Shown here: piece after piece, positions 7,860-16,847 of the stretch
How the letters are laid out: every line of letters begins with the position of its first letter
Position numbering within the stretch: position 1 is the stretch's first letter
Source: Candidatus Culexarchaeum yellowstonense
GTDB lineage: Archaea > Thermoproteota > Methanomethylicia > Culexarchaeales > Culexarchaeaceae
Direction: 5' to 3'
Length of the DNA stretch: 64,000 nt
Assembly (NCBI GenBank): GCA_024707015.1
Contig: JANGFR010000002.1
Location: 1-64,000, forward strand
Notes under the pieces: generated by a model
What the model saw: the letters and a program-made list of their open reading frames with translations, nothing else
What the model was told of the DNA's origin: nothing
Database searches by the model: none
Made by a program: the position numbers and the translations under genes

Positions 7860-9716
7860 TTAAGCTTTCAACTTCTCCTTCAACCATTGAATCTTTAATT
7901 GATACCTCTTCCTCCTATGTCTTGGTTCTGCTCTCATGCTATGACCATGACTACCTTTACTGAAAACTATGAGCTTTGATTCCTTCCCCCTCAATGCTAA
8001 TGATACATGCATGGCTAGTGATTGATCTATGAAGCACCTGTAATCTTGTGCGCTATGGATGAATAGCATTGGGGTTTTAACTGAATCCACGTGGAAGGCT
8101 GGACTCTTCTCCAAATAGTTCTTCAAGTTTTCCTGTGGAGTTCCAATTATTTGGTCTGGGTCAAACCAGTATCCAATGTCGCTAGCCCAGTAATCGCATA
8201 TCCAATCTGCAATTCCATTTTCACTTACAGCAGCCTTAAACCTATCAGTCTTAGTTACAACGACATTGGTCATGTATCCACCATAACTTATCCCAGTAAC
8301 AGCCATCCTATTCCCATCTAATGGATACTTTGATAGTGCGTGATCAAGGAAGGCCATTATCTGCTTATAATCCACATCACCATACCTCCCCCTAATATCA
8401 GCGAACTCCTCACTATAACCATCACTTCCACGTGGATTGGAGTATACTACTGCAAACCCCTCTGAAACCATCAATTGCATTTCAGGTGAAAATGTGTATC
8501 CATACATCCCCTTAGGTCCACCATGAATATATAGGATTACTGGATGGGGACCTGAACCCCCACTTGGAAGCATAATCCACCCCTCAACCATTTCACCATC
8601 CACTGAAATAGCCTCCCTAACTGGGTTGCTGAAATTCACTTCACTGAGGATCCACTCATTGAATCTTGAAATCTTCCTATGCTCACCATCCACATACAAG
8701 TATAATTCTTGTGGGATTGTTGGCGTTGAGTATGTATATGCAATTGCATCAGCTTCAGCATACGCTGAATATACATATCCACCTTCACCAACAATCTTCT
8801 CAATACGTCCATCATCAATAGTTGCAAGTATAGATGAACCTGAATCAGCATATATGAAAGCCAACTTACCATCAATTGAACCAACAATGGAATATATGTT
8901 TCTATCGAGAATACCGCTTGTTAAGCATTTAGGTTTACCATCTTCAATAACCCAAAGCTTAGAATGACTTGCAATTCCAATCTCATTACGATGCATAAGG
9001 CCATACAATTTTCCATCCATGAACCTAATTGAGGATATTTGATATCCTTGCAGTATAGTCTTCTTAGAGCCACTCTTAATATCAACCTCCACAAGCCTAC
9101 TGAAAATTGGATTCCTCCAACTATCAACTGCCACATAATATATTACGCCATCACCAACTGCAAGATCAGTTATCCTCTCATCATCCTCAGCAATCTTCCT
9201 AGAATAACCTGAATCAACATCTAAAACGTGAACCTCATACTTTAAACCAGCAATGTAGCCAACGCCATCAGCCCATAGTGGAAGCCTATCAGTAGCATAG
9301 TAATCCTCATCAGAATCATATAAACCATCAATTGGGCTAGGCGTAACAATGGCAATCGATGAATCATCAATCCACTCTAAAGCTATAACGCCATACTTAA
9401 ACCATGCAACCCTCCTAGCATCACCAAAACCACTCCAAACGAAAACCCCAGCCCCCCTCTCACTTTCAGAAGCTCCACGCCTACTAACAAAAGCCAATAA
9501 ACATCCAGAAGGACTCCACCTAGGTCTAGAATCACCTTCACCAACCAAGAAGCTCCTCGAACCATCACATCTAACGATATGAACTTCACTCAAAACCTTA
9601 TTCTTCTCCAAATCATTCCTAGAAATCGTGAAGGCTAAATCACGTTTACATGAAACCCTAACTTCACCAATAGAAACCAGCTTCAAAACATCATCCACAG
9701 AAAACTTCCTAACCAT
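7860..9716 (-). CDS. S9-family prolyl oligopeptidase / acylaminoacyl peptidase
   Basis: This 618-residue serine peptidase has a beta-propeller N-terminal half and an alpha/beta-hydrolase C-terminal half. The nucleophile Ser lies in GISYGGY at about residue 476, the Asp in HSAQDYRC near 565, and the His in SKGSHGHS near 597. HPVILYIHGGPKG supplies the oxyanion region. These fit acylaminoacyl peptidases and related S9C enzymes of thermophilic archaea, which degrade peptides in the cytosol; no signal peptide is seen. A TATA-like AAAATATAATGG precedes the start, so it is probably monocistronic. Confidence 0.9.
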   Translation of the reverse strand: MVRKFSVDDVLKLVSIGEVRVSCKRDLAFTISRNDLEKNKVLSEVHIVRCDGSRSFLVGEGDSRPRWSPSGCLLAFVSRRGASESERGAGVFVWSGFGDARRVAWFKYGVIALEWIDDSSIAIVTPSPIDGLYDSDEDYYATDRLPLWADGVGYIAGLKYEVHVLDVDSGYSRKIAEDDERITDLAVGDGVIYYVAVDSWRNPIFSRLVEVDIKSGSKKTILQGYQISSIRFMDGKLYGLMHRNEIGIASHSKLWVIEDGKPKCLTSGILDRNIYSIVGSIDGKLAFIYADSGSSILATIDDGRIEKIVGEGGYVYSAYAEADAIAYTYSTPTIPQELYLYVDGEHRKISRFNEWILSEVNFSNPVREAISVDGEMVEGWIMLPSGGSGPHPVILYIHGGPKGMYGYTFSPEMQLMVSEGFAVVYSNPRGSDGYSEEFADIRGRYGDVDYKQIMAFLDHALSKYPLDGNRMAVTGISYGGYMTNVVVTKTDRFKAAVSENGIADWICDYWASDIGYWFDPDQIIGTPQENLKNYLEKSPAFHVDSVKTPMLFIHSAQDYRCFIDQSLAMHVSLALRGKESKLIVFSKGSHGHSMRAEPRHRRKRYQLKIQWLKEKLKA

Positions 9717-9782
9717 AACACATCAAAATATAATGGATTAGAGACAAAATAAAAAGTTAATTAATTATTGGAGAGCTTCAGA

Positions 9783-10910
9783 TCAATGTACAAATTTTGA
9801 GAACCATTCAACCCACATCAACCTAACAGTATGAATGAATACAATTAAACCCTCCAATACAAGTATAAGTATCGTTCCCACAAGCAGTACAAATGGATTC
9901 CCACCAGATAAATCAATGAATATACCACTCAACAGTGAATGTACAAGTGCAAGGGCAAGAATCCTAAGATATGAAACCGTATGGCTAAGGGATTCAATTG
10001 CAGTTTCAAATGTAACTATGAAGCCATCAACAGGATCGCCTGAAAGGAGGCCGCCAACACACATAATCATTAAAGGCAATACCACACCATAAGTTGTTAA
10101 TGGATTGTAAATCCAAGCTTGAATATCAAGTTTATTCATAAATATTGAAATTATAAATCCAATGTAAAACCATAATCTGGCAAATGAGAATGTGAATGCC
10201 TTCAAATATTCACCGCTCCAAACCTTATTCACGAAATCAATAAGCATCCCAGAAGATAGATGTATAGCTGCAATCAATATGCACAACTTAATCGCCGCCA
10301 TAATATTATCCATAAAGGAGAAGGGCAAAGTAACATTAATTAATGGGATGAAAAGCTTGATTGGTAAGATGTTAACGTGATAACCGAAGAATTCACCAAA
10401 AATCATTCCAATTATGGTGGAGGATAAACCACATGTGAATAGGACCCCACCATTATCAGTAATGTAGCTAAGCATACCATTAACCCTACCATTGAAAAGC
10501 ATCATAAGTAAACCGAATTCCATTAATATCAAACCGTGACCTATATCTGCAAACATAATACCAAAAATTAGTGGCAAGAAGAATGTTAACATTGGAACCG
10601 GATTAAACCCATGATAACCAAAATTAAGATAAGAAGATGAAAGCTTTAACGAGGGAGTGATAATCCATGTACGGAAGAAGGATGAAAACTTATAAGTGCC
10701 GGGGAATGCATGAATCTTATGATCATAAAGCTCAGCAACTCCATTACCATCATAGTAAGCGTAATGGGAATAATGATTAACGCATAAAAGTAAGATATAG
10801 ACTAGTAAGAGAGTGAACACTATCAAGTAATAGTAAACTGCAAAACTTGGTGCCTCATACTCTGATAATGATATCGGGTTAATCAGAGGCTTGGTGAGCA
10901 TAATATTCAC
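9783..10910 (-). CDS. Stand-alone membrane half of an A/V-type ATPase a-subunit (subunit I)
   Basis: The protein has about seven to eight transmembrane helices and matches only the C-terminal membrane domain of the A/V-ATPase a-subunit (NtpI/AtpI/Vph1). MFADIGHGL, MIFGEFFGYH and above all the proton-path segment SHTVSYLRILALALVHS near residue 315, including its essential Arg, are present. The roughly 300-residue N-terminal stalk-binding domain is absent: the 375-residue product begins with a short tail and one helix, and the upstream DNA is a promoter region, not a lost 5' half. No other ATPase genes are nearby. It could be a split subunit or a repurposed membrane channel. Confidence 0.82.
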   Translation of the reverse strand: MNIMLTKPLINPISLSEYEAPSFAVYYYLIVFTLLLVYILLLCVNHYSHYAYYDGNGVAELYDHKIHAFPGTYKFSSFFRTWIITPSLKLSSSYLNFGYHGFNPVPMLTFFLPLIFGIMFADIGHGLILMEFGLLMMLFNGRVNGMLSYITDNGGVLFTCGLSSTIIGMIFGEFFGYHVNILPIKLFIPLINVTLPFSFMDNIMAAIKLCILIAAIHLSSGMLIDFVNKVWSGEYLKAFTFSFARLWFYIGFIISIFMNKLDIQAWIYNPLTTYGVVLPLMIMCVGGLLSGDPVDGFIVTFETAIESLSHTVSYLRILALALVHSLLSGIFIDLSGGNPFVLLVGTILILVLEGLIVFIHTVRLMWVEWFSKFVH

Positions 10911-10914
10911 CCAA

Positions 10915-10966
10915 AATATTCCAGAATATTTTTAATATATAAATCTTATTATTTTAGAATATTCTA
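10915..10966. promoter_or_regulatory. Paired palindromes in the divergent promoter region
   Basis: Two inverted repeats sharing GAATATT flank an AT-rich TATA-like stretch (about 10931-10945) between the divergent a-subunit-like gene and the RHH-like gene. The first is AATATTC-CA-GAATATT at 10915-10930; the second is the perfect 12-bp palindrome TAGAATATTCTA at 10955-10966. Their centres are 38 bases apart. They look like operator sites for a dimeric regulator, plausibly the protein encoded at 11031-11552. Confidence 0.55.
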
Positions 10967-11030
10967 TAATAATAAACTGAGGAAAGCTTTAATATTATAA
11001 AATATGACATAAATATTATATTGATGAAAA

Positions 11031-11552
11031 ATGGGCAAACTAACAACTGTTGAATTAGATGATGATGTCGTGGAATACATTAACTTGTCAATTAAGAAGG
11101 GGAAGTTCAGGCATTTGAAGGAATTTGTAAACTACTGTTTAAAAGTGGCTACAATTTACACAATTGATGAATGGGATGTGAGCAAAGGGATGTTTTATAT
11201 TCATCCATGCAGAGTCACATTAATACCTTCAGATGCACTTTTAGTACTAATGAAATATATACCTGAAGGGTCAAGAAGAGAAGCTGTGGAAGCTATTACC
11301 TCATGCTTAAAGCCTAGACTGAGATTCTTCCGCCTCTCACCAAGGGATCCTGAACACTTACCTAAAATACTTGAATTATTGACGTTGCATGGATTGGGGA
11401 GATTCGCATTAAATGATAGTGAAACCATTGAAGTTGCATATGCAGTTCTACCAGTTGAAGTTGTGAAGGAACTTTTGGAGGCAATACTTGAGGTTAAGTT
11501 GGAGGTTTTGGAGACAACGAAGGTTGCATATATATTCAGAATAGTGAAGTAA
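11031..11552 (+). CDS. Hypothetical protein with RHH-like N-terminus
   Basis: Residues 4-36 (TTVELDDDVVEYINLSIKKG then FRHLKEFVNYCL) resemble a ribbon-helix-helix DNA-binding segment. The remaining 135 residues form a mixed domain with HPCRVTLIPSDALLVLMKYIPEG and a C-terminal EVVKELLEAILEVKLEVLET region; I do not recognise it. It is divergent from the ATPase a-subunit-like gene and convergent with rad50. The paired palindromes upstream suggest autoregulation and possibly control of the divergent gene, which is inference. Confidence 0.6.
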   Translation: MGKLTTVELDDDVVEYINLSIKKGKFRHLKEFVNYCLKVATIYTIDEWDVSKGMFYIHPCRVTLIPSDALLVLMKYIPEGSRREAVEAITSCLKPRLRFFRLSPRDPEHLPKILELLTLHGLGRFALNDSETIEVAYAVLPVEVVKELLEAILEVKLEVLETTKVAYIFRIVK

Positions 11553-11610
11553 ATGGGTTAAAGTTGTGTTAAAGTGTAATATGCAGAATTTGTTTAAATT
11601 TTTATAAAAT

Positions 11611-14085
11611 TCATTTAACTTCTGGTTCTGCTTCCATAACTCTTGAAATTCCACCGATCTTGCTAACTTGATAAATTGTGTCTGCAACTTCTTCAAGCTC
11701 TCTATCATGGGTTATTATTATCATCTGTTGCGTAATTGCTGATTCCCTGAAGTTTTTGAATACATCTATTAATACTCTTCTCCTCTCCTCGTCAAGGTGC
11801 ACTGTGGGTTCATCCATTATTACTGTTGAGAAGCGTTCAGCCAATGCTCTAGCCAGTGCAAGTCTCAAGGCTATTGCCACAGCAACCTTTTCCCCTCCAC
11901 TCAATAATTGTAGTGGCATGAAATCTCCACCCTTTGAAACATTAATTTCCAAATCTTCATCCATAGATATACCAGTTATGTCTAAATTGAATTGATCGAT
12001 GTAGTTTGTTGCCAGCTGTGAGATTAATGGTGTAATCCTCTGCCTTATAAGCTTCTGAATTCCATCCTTTGAAAATACTCCACGTATAATCTTTACTGTT
12101 TTTATTGCATTTTCAATTCTCCCAAGTTTTGCATCAATGCTTTCACGATCACTCCTCAATCTTTCAATTTCACTCTTCAAATTGTTTAGATCCCTATTGT
12201 AGCCATCAATAGCTTCCTCAATTTGCCTTATCTCCCCCTTCAATTCGCCGCAGATGCTTGTTAGCTTCGAAAACTTTTGATTAACTTCATCATACCTCTT
12301 GGCATCATAACCTAAATTTTTGATCTCATTTTCCACAGCATTATATTCATTTCTACGCTTTTCCAATTCCAAACTTAAGTTTTCGATTTGCTTTGAATAA
12401 TCATCATACCTCTCCGCTTCAACCCTCAAATTATTGTATTCATCAAGCCTCCTTTTTAGGAGTTCAAGTTCACGCTTAGGATCCTTCGGCTCGTATCCAA
12501 GACTTTTAACTATATCATTTAATTCAGATCCGCATGCATTTACCTTTGACCTGAGATCTTCCAGTTTGTTGGTGAGAATTGACTTTGCATCTTCAACCCT
12601 AAAGTTTAAGTCGCCCAATTCTGGAATTGAACCTACAAGTTCGCTTCTAACTCTATTTACGAATGATTTAAGGTTTTCAATATCCCTAACTTTACTTGTA
12701 ATTTCTGAGAAATTCTTAGTTTTGCTTTTAACTTCCTCAAGGTTCTTTGATAGTGATTGCAAACTTTCTTTGAGGCTATTCAATTCAAGCTCAATCTTTT
12801 GAAGCTCCATCGATATTTCTTCTTTAACACGCTCTTTATGCGTATCCGATAACTTTGTTTTGCATACTGGGCATACATCCAACTTTTCTATGTGATCAAT
12901 ATGCCCCTTCAACTCATTTATCTTTCCAATTCGTTCACCAATTTCACGTTGCTTCTCATTGATTTCATCTTGAATCATATTCTCCGAGTTTCGGAGTGTT
13001 TCCAGCATTTTCCTCAAAGCTTCCATGGAAGGCTCTGGCAAATACTTTAACACTTCATTGGATAAGTCGGCTAATCTTTTCTCATAATCCTCCAATTCCC
13101 TTAATTTATTGATATTTTCATTCAAGCTTTTCATATCGGAATTCAACTTCTCCATTTCATAGTAGATTTCAATATACCTCTCTAGTAGTGGAATTCTGGA
13201 AATCTCGTTTTTCATGACTTCAATCCTCTTCTTGGCATCCGCACATTTGGCTTGCTTACCCTTTAGCTCTTTAAGGGATTCCTCAATGCGTTTCATATTC
13301 TCCTCAATTCTCCCTCTCCTTTCACGCAGTTCATCATAACTCTTCTTCATGCCATCCAGCATCTCCTTCTCCATTTGTAGCGATTTAAGCTCCATCAACT
13401 TGGAGTTAAGTTCATCTCTACGTTTCGTCAGCTTTTCTTGGTGGGCTTTAATGTCCTGTGATAGCTTTTCTAGACGCTTCTTTAAAACTTCCATGGATCC
13501 ATCAATCCTCTTAGCTTCATTGGAATAAGTGTTCTTCATCTTTTCCAGGCTATCTATCACTTCACGCATCTTATCATATGCCTTCTCATATCTGTCCAAT
13601 CCCAGTATTCTACCTATAACCTCCTTCCTCCTACTTGGCTCTTCCTCTATTAGATTTGTAATTTCACCTTGACGTATGAATACTGAGCTTAGCAGCGTAT
13701 CCTTATCTATCCCAATTATCTTTAAGACTTCTTGAACAGTCTTAGTAGCTGAATCGGTTATTAGTCCAACGCCTTTGCATTGGAGTCTAGCATTAACTTC
13801 ACCACCCCTCTCCCTACGCCAATTCAAATTGTACTCCTTCCCATCAACTTCGAAGTTTAATTCCAATTCCATGGATTTAGCTCCAAATCTTATTAGATCG
13901 TCAACACTGCTGGCTCTACTCCTAACGCCTCTAAATCCAAGTAGTGAATGCATTATTGCATCCATTATTGCAGTTTTCCCAGAACCATTTGGACCCACTA
14001 GAACTATTACCCCTAAGGGGAAGTTCATCCTCGTATTTTCATGTGATAGGAAGTTTTTGATGGTGATATCCCTCAAAATAATCAT
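11611..14085 (-). CDS. rad50: Rad50 DNA double-strand-break repair ATPase
   Basis: This is an SMC-like ATPase of the Mre11-Rad50 complex. Walker A GPNGSGKT is at residues 31-38, the zinc-hook CPVC is near 403 at the apex of a long coiled coil, the ABC signature LSGGEKVAVAIALRLALA is near 726, and Walker B VIMDEPTVHLD follows. At 824 residues it is slightly short for the archaeal family because of a shorter coil. Its ATG overlaps the mre11 stop as TAATG, so translation is coupled. It is the last gene of the nurA-herA-mre11-rad50 operon for end resection. Confidence 0.96.
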   Translation of the reverse strand: MIILRDITIKNFLSHENTRMNFPLGVIVLVGPNGSGKTAIMDAIMHSLLGFRGVRSRASSVDDLIRFGAKSMELELNFEVDGKEYNLNWRRERGGEVNARLQCKGVGLITDSATKTVQEVLKIIGIDKDTLLSSVFIRQGEITNLIEEEPSRRKEVIGRILGLDRYEKAYDKMREVIDSLEKMKNTYSNEAKRIDGSMEVLKKRLEKLSQDIKAHQEKLTKRRDELNSKLMELKSLQMEKEMLDGMKKSYDELRERRGRIEENMKRIEESLKELKGKQAKCADAKKRIEVMKNEISRIPLLERYIEIYYEMEKLNSDMKSLNENINKLRELEDYEKRLADLSNEVLKYLPEPSMEALRKMLETLRNSENMIQDEINEKQREIGERIGKINELKGHIDHIEKLDVCPVCKTKLSDTHKERVKEEISMELQKIELELNSLKESLQSLSKNLEEVKSKTKNFSEITSKVRDIENLKSFVNRVRSELVGSIPELGDLNFRVEDAKSILTNKLEDLRSKVNACGSELNDIVKSLGYEPKDPKRELELLKRRLDEYNNLRVEAERYDDYSKQIENLSLELEKRRNEYNAVENEIKNLGYDAKRYDEVNQKFSKLTSICGELKGEIRQIEEAIDGYNRDLNNLKSEIERLRSDRESIDAKLGRIENAIKTVKIIRGVFSKDGIQKLIRQRITPLISQLATNYIDQFNLDITGISMDEDLEINVSKGGDFMPLQLLSGGEKVAVAIALRLALARALAERFSTVIMDEPTVHLDEERRRVLIDVFKNFRESAITQQMIIITHDRELEEVADTIYQVSKIGGISRVMEAEPEVK

Positions 14086-15206
14086 TACACATCAACCCCA
14101 AAGAACTTCCTCACAACATTTATGGCTTCATCCACCTCATCATTTACGAGGAGGTCTTGAAGCTCTAAAGCTAATCCAATAATTTTCTCATCACTTAAAC
14201 CATACCTCTTTAGGATCTCACCTATAAGCCCCCTCTGATCAATACCACCCTTAATTGCAGCTATTGATGGAAGCGATGCTTCCTCTACAAAACTTATCCT
14301 CGACGTTAGAATTCTACCCTTAATGGCATCATTAATCTTACCCATAACACTCTGCCTCTCCACATCCCTACATTTAATGTTAAGATGAATTATTGGAAGC
14401 TTATTTGAAAGCTTTGATGTGGAAGCCAAATTTTCATTTAAAGCCTTCAATGCATTACTCAGTCCACCCCTATCCATTACCTCCAGCTCCAAATCAATTT
14501 GTGGTCTAACATTCAAATCAACCTTCTGAACTTTAGGTTCATCACCATCGAAGTCTACGAGGAAGAAGCCCTTACCATCCTTGCGCCAAGAGGGGATATC
14601 ACTTTTACTATTTATCTCCGTTGAACCTGCATAAGCTAGGAATCCTCCGCCAAAGCGAACTAGGATTCTCGAGTGTATGTGTCCAAAAGCATAGTATGAA
14701 GCTGCCCTCGGAAGCTCATCCTCCCTAACCTCATAAGCCCCCTCGAAGGGGAGATATCTATCTATAGCTTGATGCATAACTAATATGGACTTCCTATATC
14801 CACTGGATATTTTATCAAACTTCCTTATCTCCTCCCTCAAGAGGTCAACCCCCCTCCCCCTAATATTAGATATTCCAGCTACCAGTAAACCATTGAAATC
14901 CATGTGCTCAAGGCAACCTAAACCCAAAACCCTAACATTATCAAAGAGGCTGTGGGGGTATAGTCCACGCCTCCTAGGCATATCATGATCCCCGAGAACA
15001 GATATGAATTTAGCCTTATCTGAAATCTTCCTAACAGCATCCCTAAATGTTTTGAGGGCTTTTATTGGTGGTAGTGGGGAGTCGAATAGGTCTCCTGAAT
15101 GAATAACTATGTCAACATCCTCCCTAAGAATAGCATCAACAGCTTCATTAAATACCTCATAGAAATCAGATTCCCTCTCATCAAGATTATACTGCCTATA
15201 CCCCAA
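14085..15206 (-). CDS. mre11: Mre11 nuclease; reading frame extends upstream to about 15236 without a canonical start
   Basis: This calcineurin-type phosphoesterase is the nuclease partner of Rad50. SGDLFD, LGDHD (usually GNHD), MHQAID and FGHIHSR provide metal ligands. The first ATG/GTG/TTG in frame is TTG at 15206, but the open frame continues upstream and encodes RIAHISDTHLG, the family's N-terminal motif with the metal-binding Asp and His. An in-frame TAA lies at 15241-15239. Where homologues have ATG this frame has TTT (15236-15234), five bases after a perfect GGTGAT. Real translation must begin at a non-standard codon (ATA at 15230 is the best candidate) or the base calls are wrong. Coordinates given are the conservative TTG start. 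Confidence 0.9.
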   Translation of the reverse strand: MGYRQYNLDERESDFYEVFNEAVDAILREDVDIVIHSGDLFDSPLPPIKALKTFRDAVRKISDKAKFISVLGDHDMPRRRGLYPHSLFDNVRVLGLGCLEHMDFNGLLVAGISNIRGRGVDLLREEIRKFDKISSGYRKSILVMHQAIDRYLPFEGAYEVREDELPRAASYYAFGHIHSRILVRFGGGFLAYAGSTEINSKSDIPSWRKDGKGFFLVDFDGDEPKVQKVDLNVRPQIDLELEVMDRGGLSNALKALNENLASTSKLSNKLPIIHLNIKCRDVERQSVMGKINDAIKGRILTSRISFVEEASLPSIAAIKGGIDQRGLIGEILKRYGLSDEKIIGLALELQDLLVNDEVDEAINVVRKFFGVDV

Positions 15207-15251
15207 ATGGGTATCAGAAATATGCGCTATCCTAAAGGTTTATCACCAAAA

Positions 15252-16847
15252 TTATCCTTCAATTAATTCCTTAATATGTTTACGCTCCTCATCCACCCTC
15301 TCCACCAACCTCTTCTCACTCTCCTCAGCCTCCCTTGAAGCTTCAGCAAGTTTTGAAACAACATCTATATCTGCACCACCCTCCATAGTCTCCCTAGGCC
15401 TAATCCTCACCATGACTGGAGCCTTAACAACCTCCCCAACTATCACCGCTTCACCAACATTTAATCCAGGGAGATCTCTAAGCAAGTCTTCACTCATCCT
15501 CTCAGAGCTAACCCTAACAGCCTCCTGATCCTCAGGATTCGTTATCCTCAAGATCATTTGACTATTACATTGACTTAAAACGTCTGGATCTATCTTTGAA
15601 GGTCTCTGACTTATGATTATGAGGAATAAGCCGAACTTTCTACCTTCAGCAGCTATGCGCTTAATAATGCTCTTTGAAAGGGTAGACTCCTTGTTTGGAA
15701 CAAATCTATGAGCCTCCTCAATAACTATGAAAACTGGATATGAATATCTTTGCGATCTAATGGCATTGAAAGTGTCGCTTAAAAGTTTAAATGCAATGTA
15801 ATCGGAAACTTCATCATCCAAACCTGACAAATCAATAATTGAGATATGCTTTGGTTTGAGTATGTTTAATATATTTGTGGTTGCATCGCCAAAAACCCTA
15901 ATTCTCTGAAGTTTCCTAACATACTTCAATGCCCTCATACAATCTTCATTATCACTGGATTCTAAAGCTTTGATTAAATCCCCCAAGCCATATGAATCCC
16001 CCATCCTATCCATAACTCTTTTAATGGTATTTTCTATGGCTGAAATTATGTTGGTCCACCTCTCCTCTATACCGCAAATTGTGGCTATATCGTCAACGCT
16101 TAAATCTGAAAACTTAATCTCATATGTGGAGATAGAACCTATATCAGCAGCATTATATCTCCCACTACTCTCAGGAGTTCTAAATACAGTAACCCTCTTG
16201 GAGTAAAAACCGCTACTCTTGCTACGTGAGAGGAAGACGTGATCTGCATGTGGATCTAGAACTATTGCAGTAGCCCCCTTCTTCAACAACTCCTCCAATA
16301 AAACCCCTGCTGCATAGCTCTTCCCAGCACCAGTCTGAGCCAATATTGCCATATGCCTCCTAAACCCCCTAATGGATATGCTTACTGGAACATCAACCCT
16401 ATTTATCAATGAACCAATATGTAGACTTTCTGAATCTGGATATGAGTAGAATTCCTTTAGGATACTTGATGGTGCCCTATAAACTTCATTTCCAGGGTGG
16501 ACAGCCCTCCTAGGCTGTAGGACTTCACCATTATAATTGAACCCCAAAACCCTAGCTTTAGCAAGGATCCTCCTATCCACAAGTCCAGCTTTAACAATTC
16601 TCTCAACAGCTTCATGCCTAGGTTTTGAAGAGAGATCCAAAGCTAAACTTGAGGACACTATCTCACATATCTGAGCTACAACCATAACATCAACATCATT
16701 GCCATCCACATTCTCCAAAGATCTCACAACAACATACTCCCACCTCGGGGGATACTTACCCTCATCAACTATGAAGTAAAAGTATGTGGGGCTAGCCTCA
16801 CCCACAACATATCCAAGTTTATCCAAACCTTCATGGATATCTGACAC
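15252..16847 (-). CDS. herA: HerA hexameric DNA translocase/helicase
   Basis: This FtsK-HerA family ATPase cooperates with NurA in DNA end resection. The N-terminal HAS-barrel spans about residues 1-150, Walker A AQTGAGKS is at 170-177, and Walker B VFIVIEEAHRF is near 365, followed by an arginine-rich RIAAEGRKFGLFLIIISQRP segment. The length of 531 is slightly above the archaeal norm, with a charged C-terminal tail. It overlaps nurA by 17 bases. Its stop lies seven bases before the ribosome site of mre11. The order nurA-herA-mre11-rad50 is a well-known archaeal arrangement. Confidence 0.95.
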   Translation of the reverse strand: MSDIHEGLDKLGYVVGEASPTYFYFIVDEGKYPPRWEYVVVRSLENVDGNDVDVMVVAQICEIVSSSLALDLSSKPRHEAVERIVKAGLVDRRILAKARVLGFNYNGEVLQPRRAVHPGNEVYRAPSSILKEFYSYPDSESLHIGSLINRVDVPVSISIRGFRRHMAILAQTGAGKSYAAGVLLEELLKKGATAIVLDPHADHVFLSRSKSSGFYSKRVTVFRTPESSGRYNAADIGSISTYEIKFSDLSVDDIATICGIEERWTNIISAIENTIKRVMDRMGDSYGLGDLIKALESSDNEDCMRALKYVRKLQRIRVFGDATTNILNILKPKHISIIDLSGLDDEVSDYIAFKLLSDTFNAIRSQRYSYPVFIVIEEAHRFVPNKESTLSKSIIKRIAAEGRKFGLFLIIISQRPSKIDPDVLSQCNSQMILRITNPEDQEAVRVSSERMSEDLLRDLPGLNVGEAVIVGEVVKAPVMVRIRPRETMEGGADIDVVSKLAEASREAEESEKRLVERVDEERKHIKELIEG

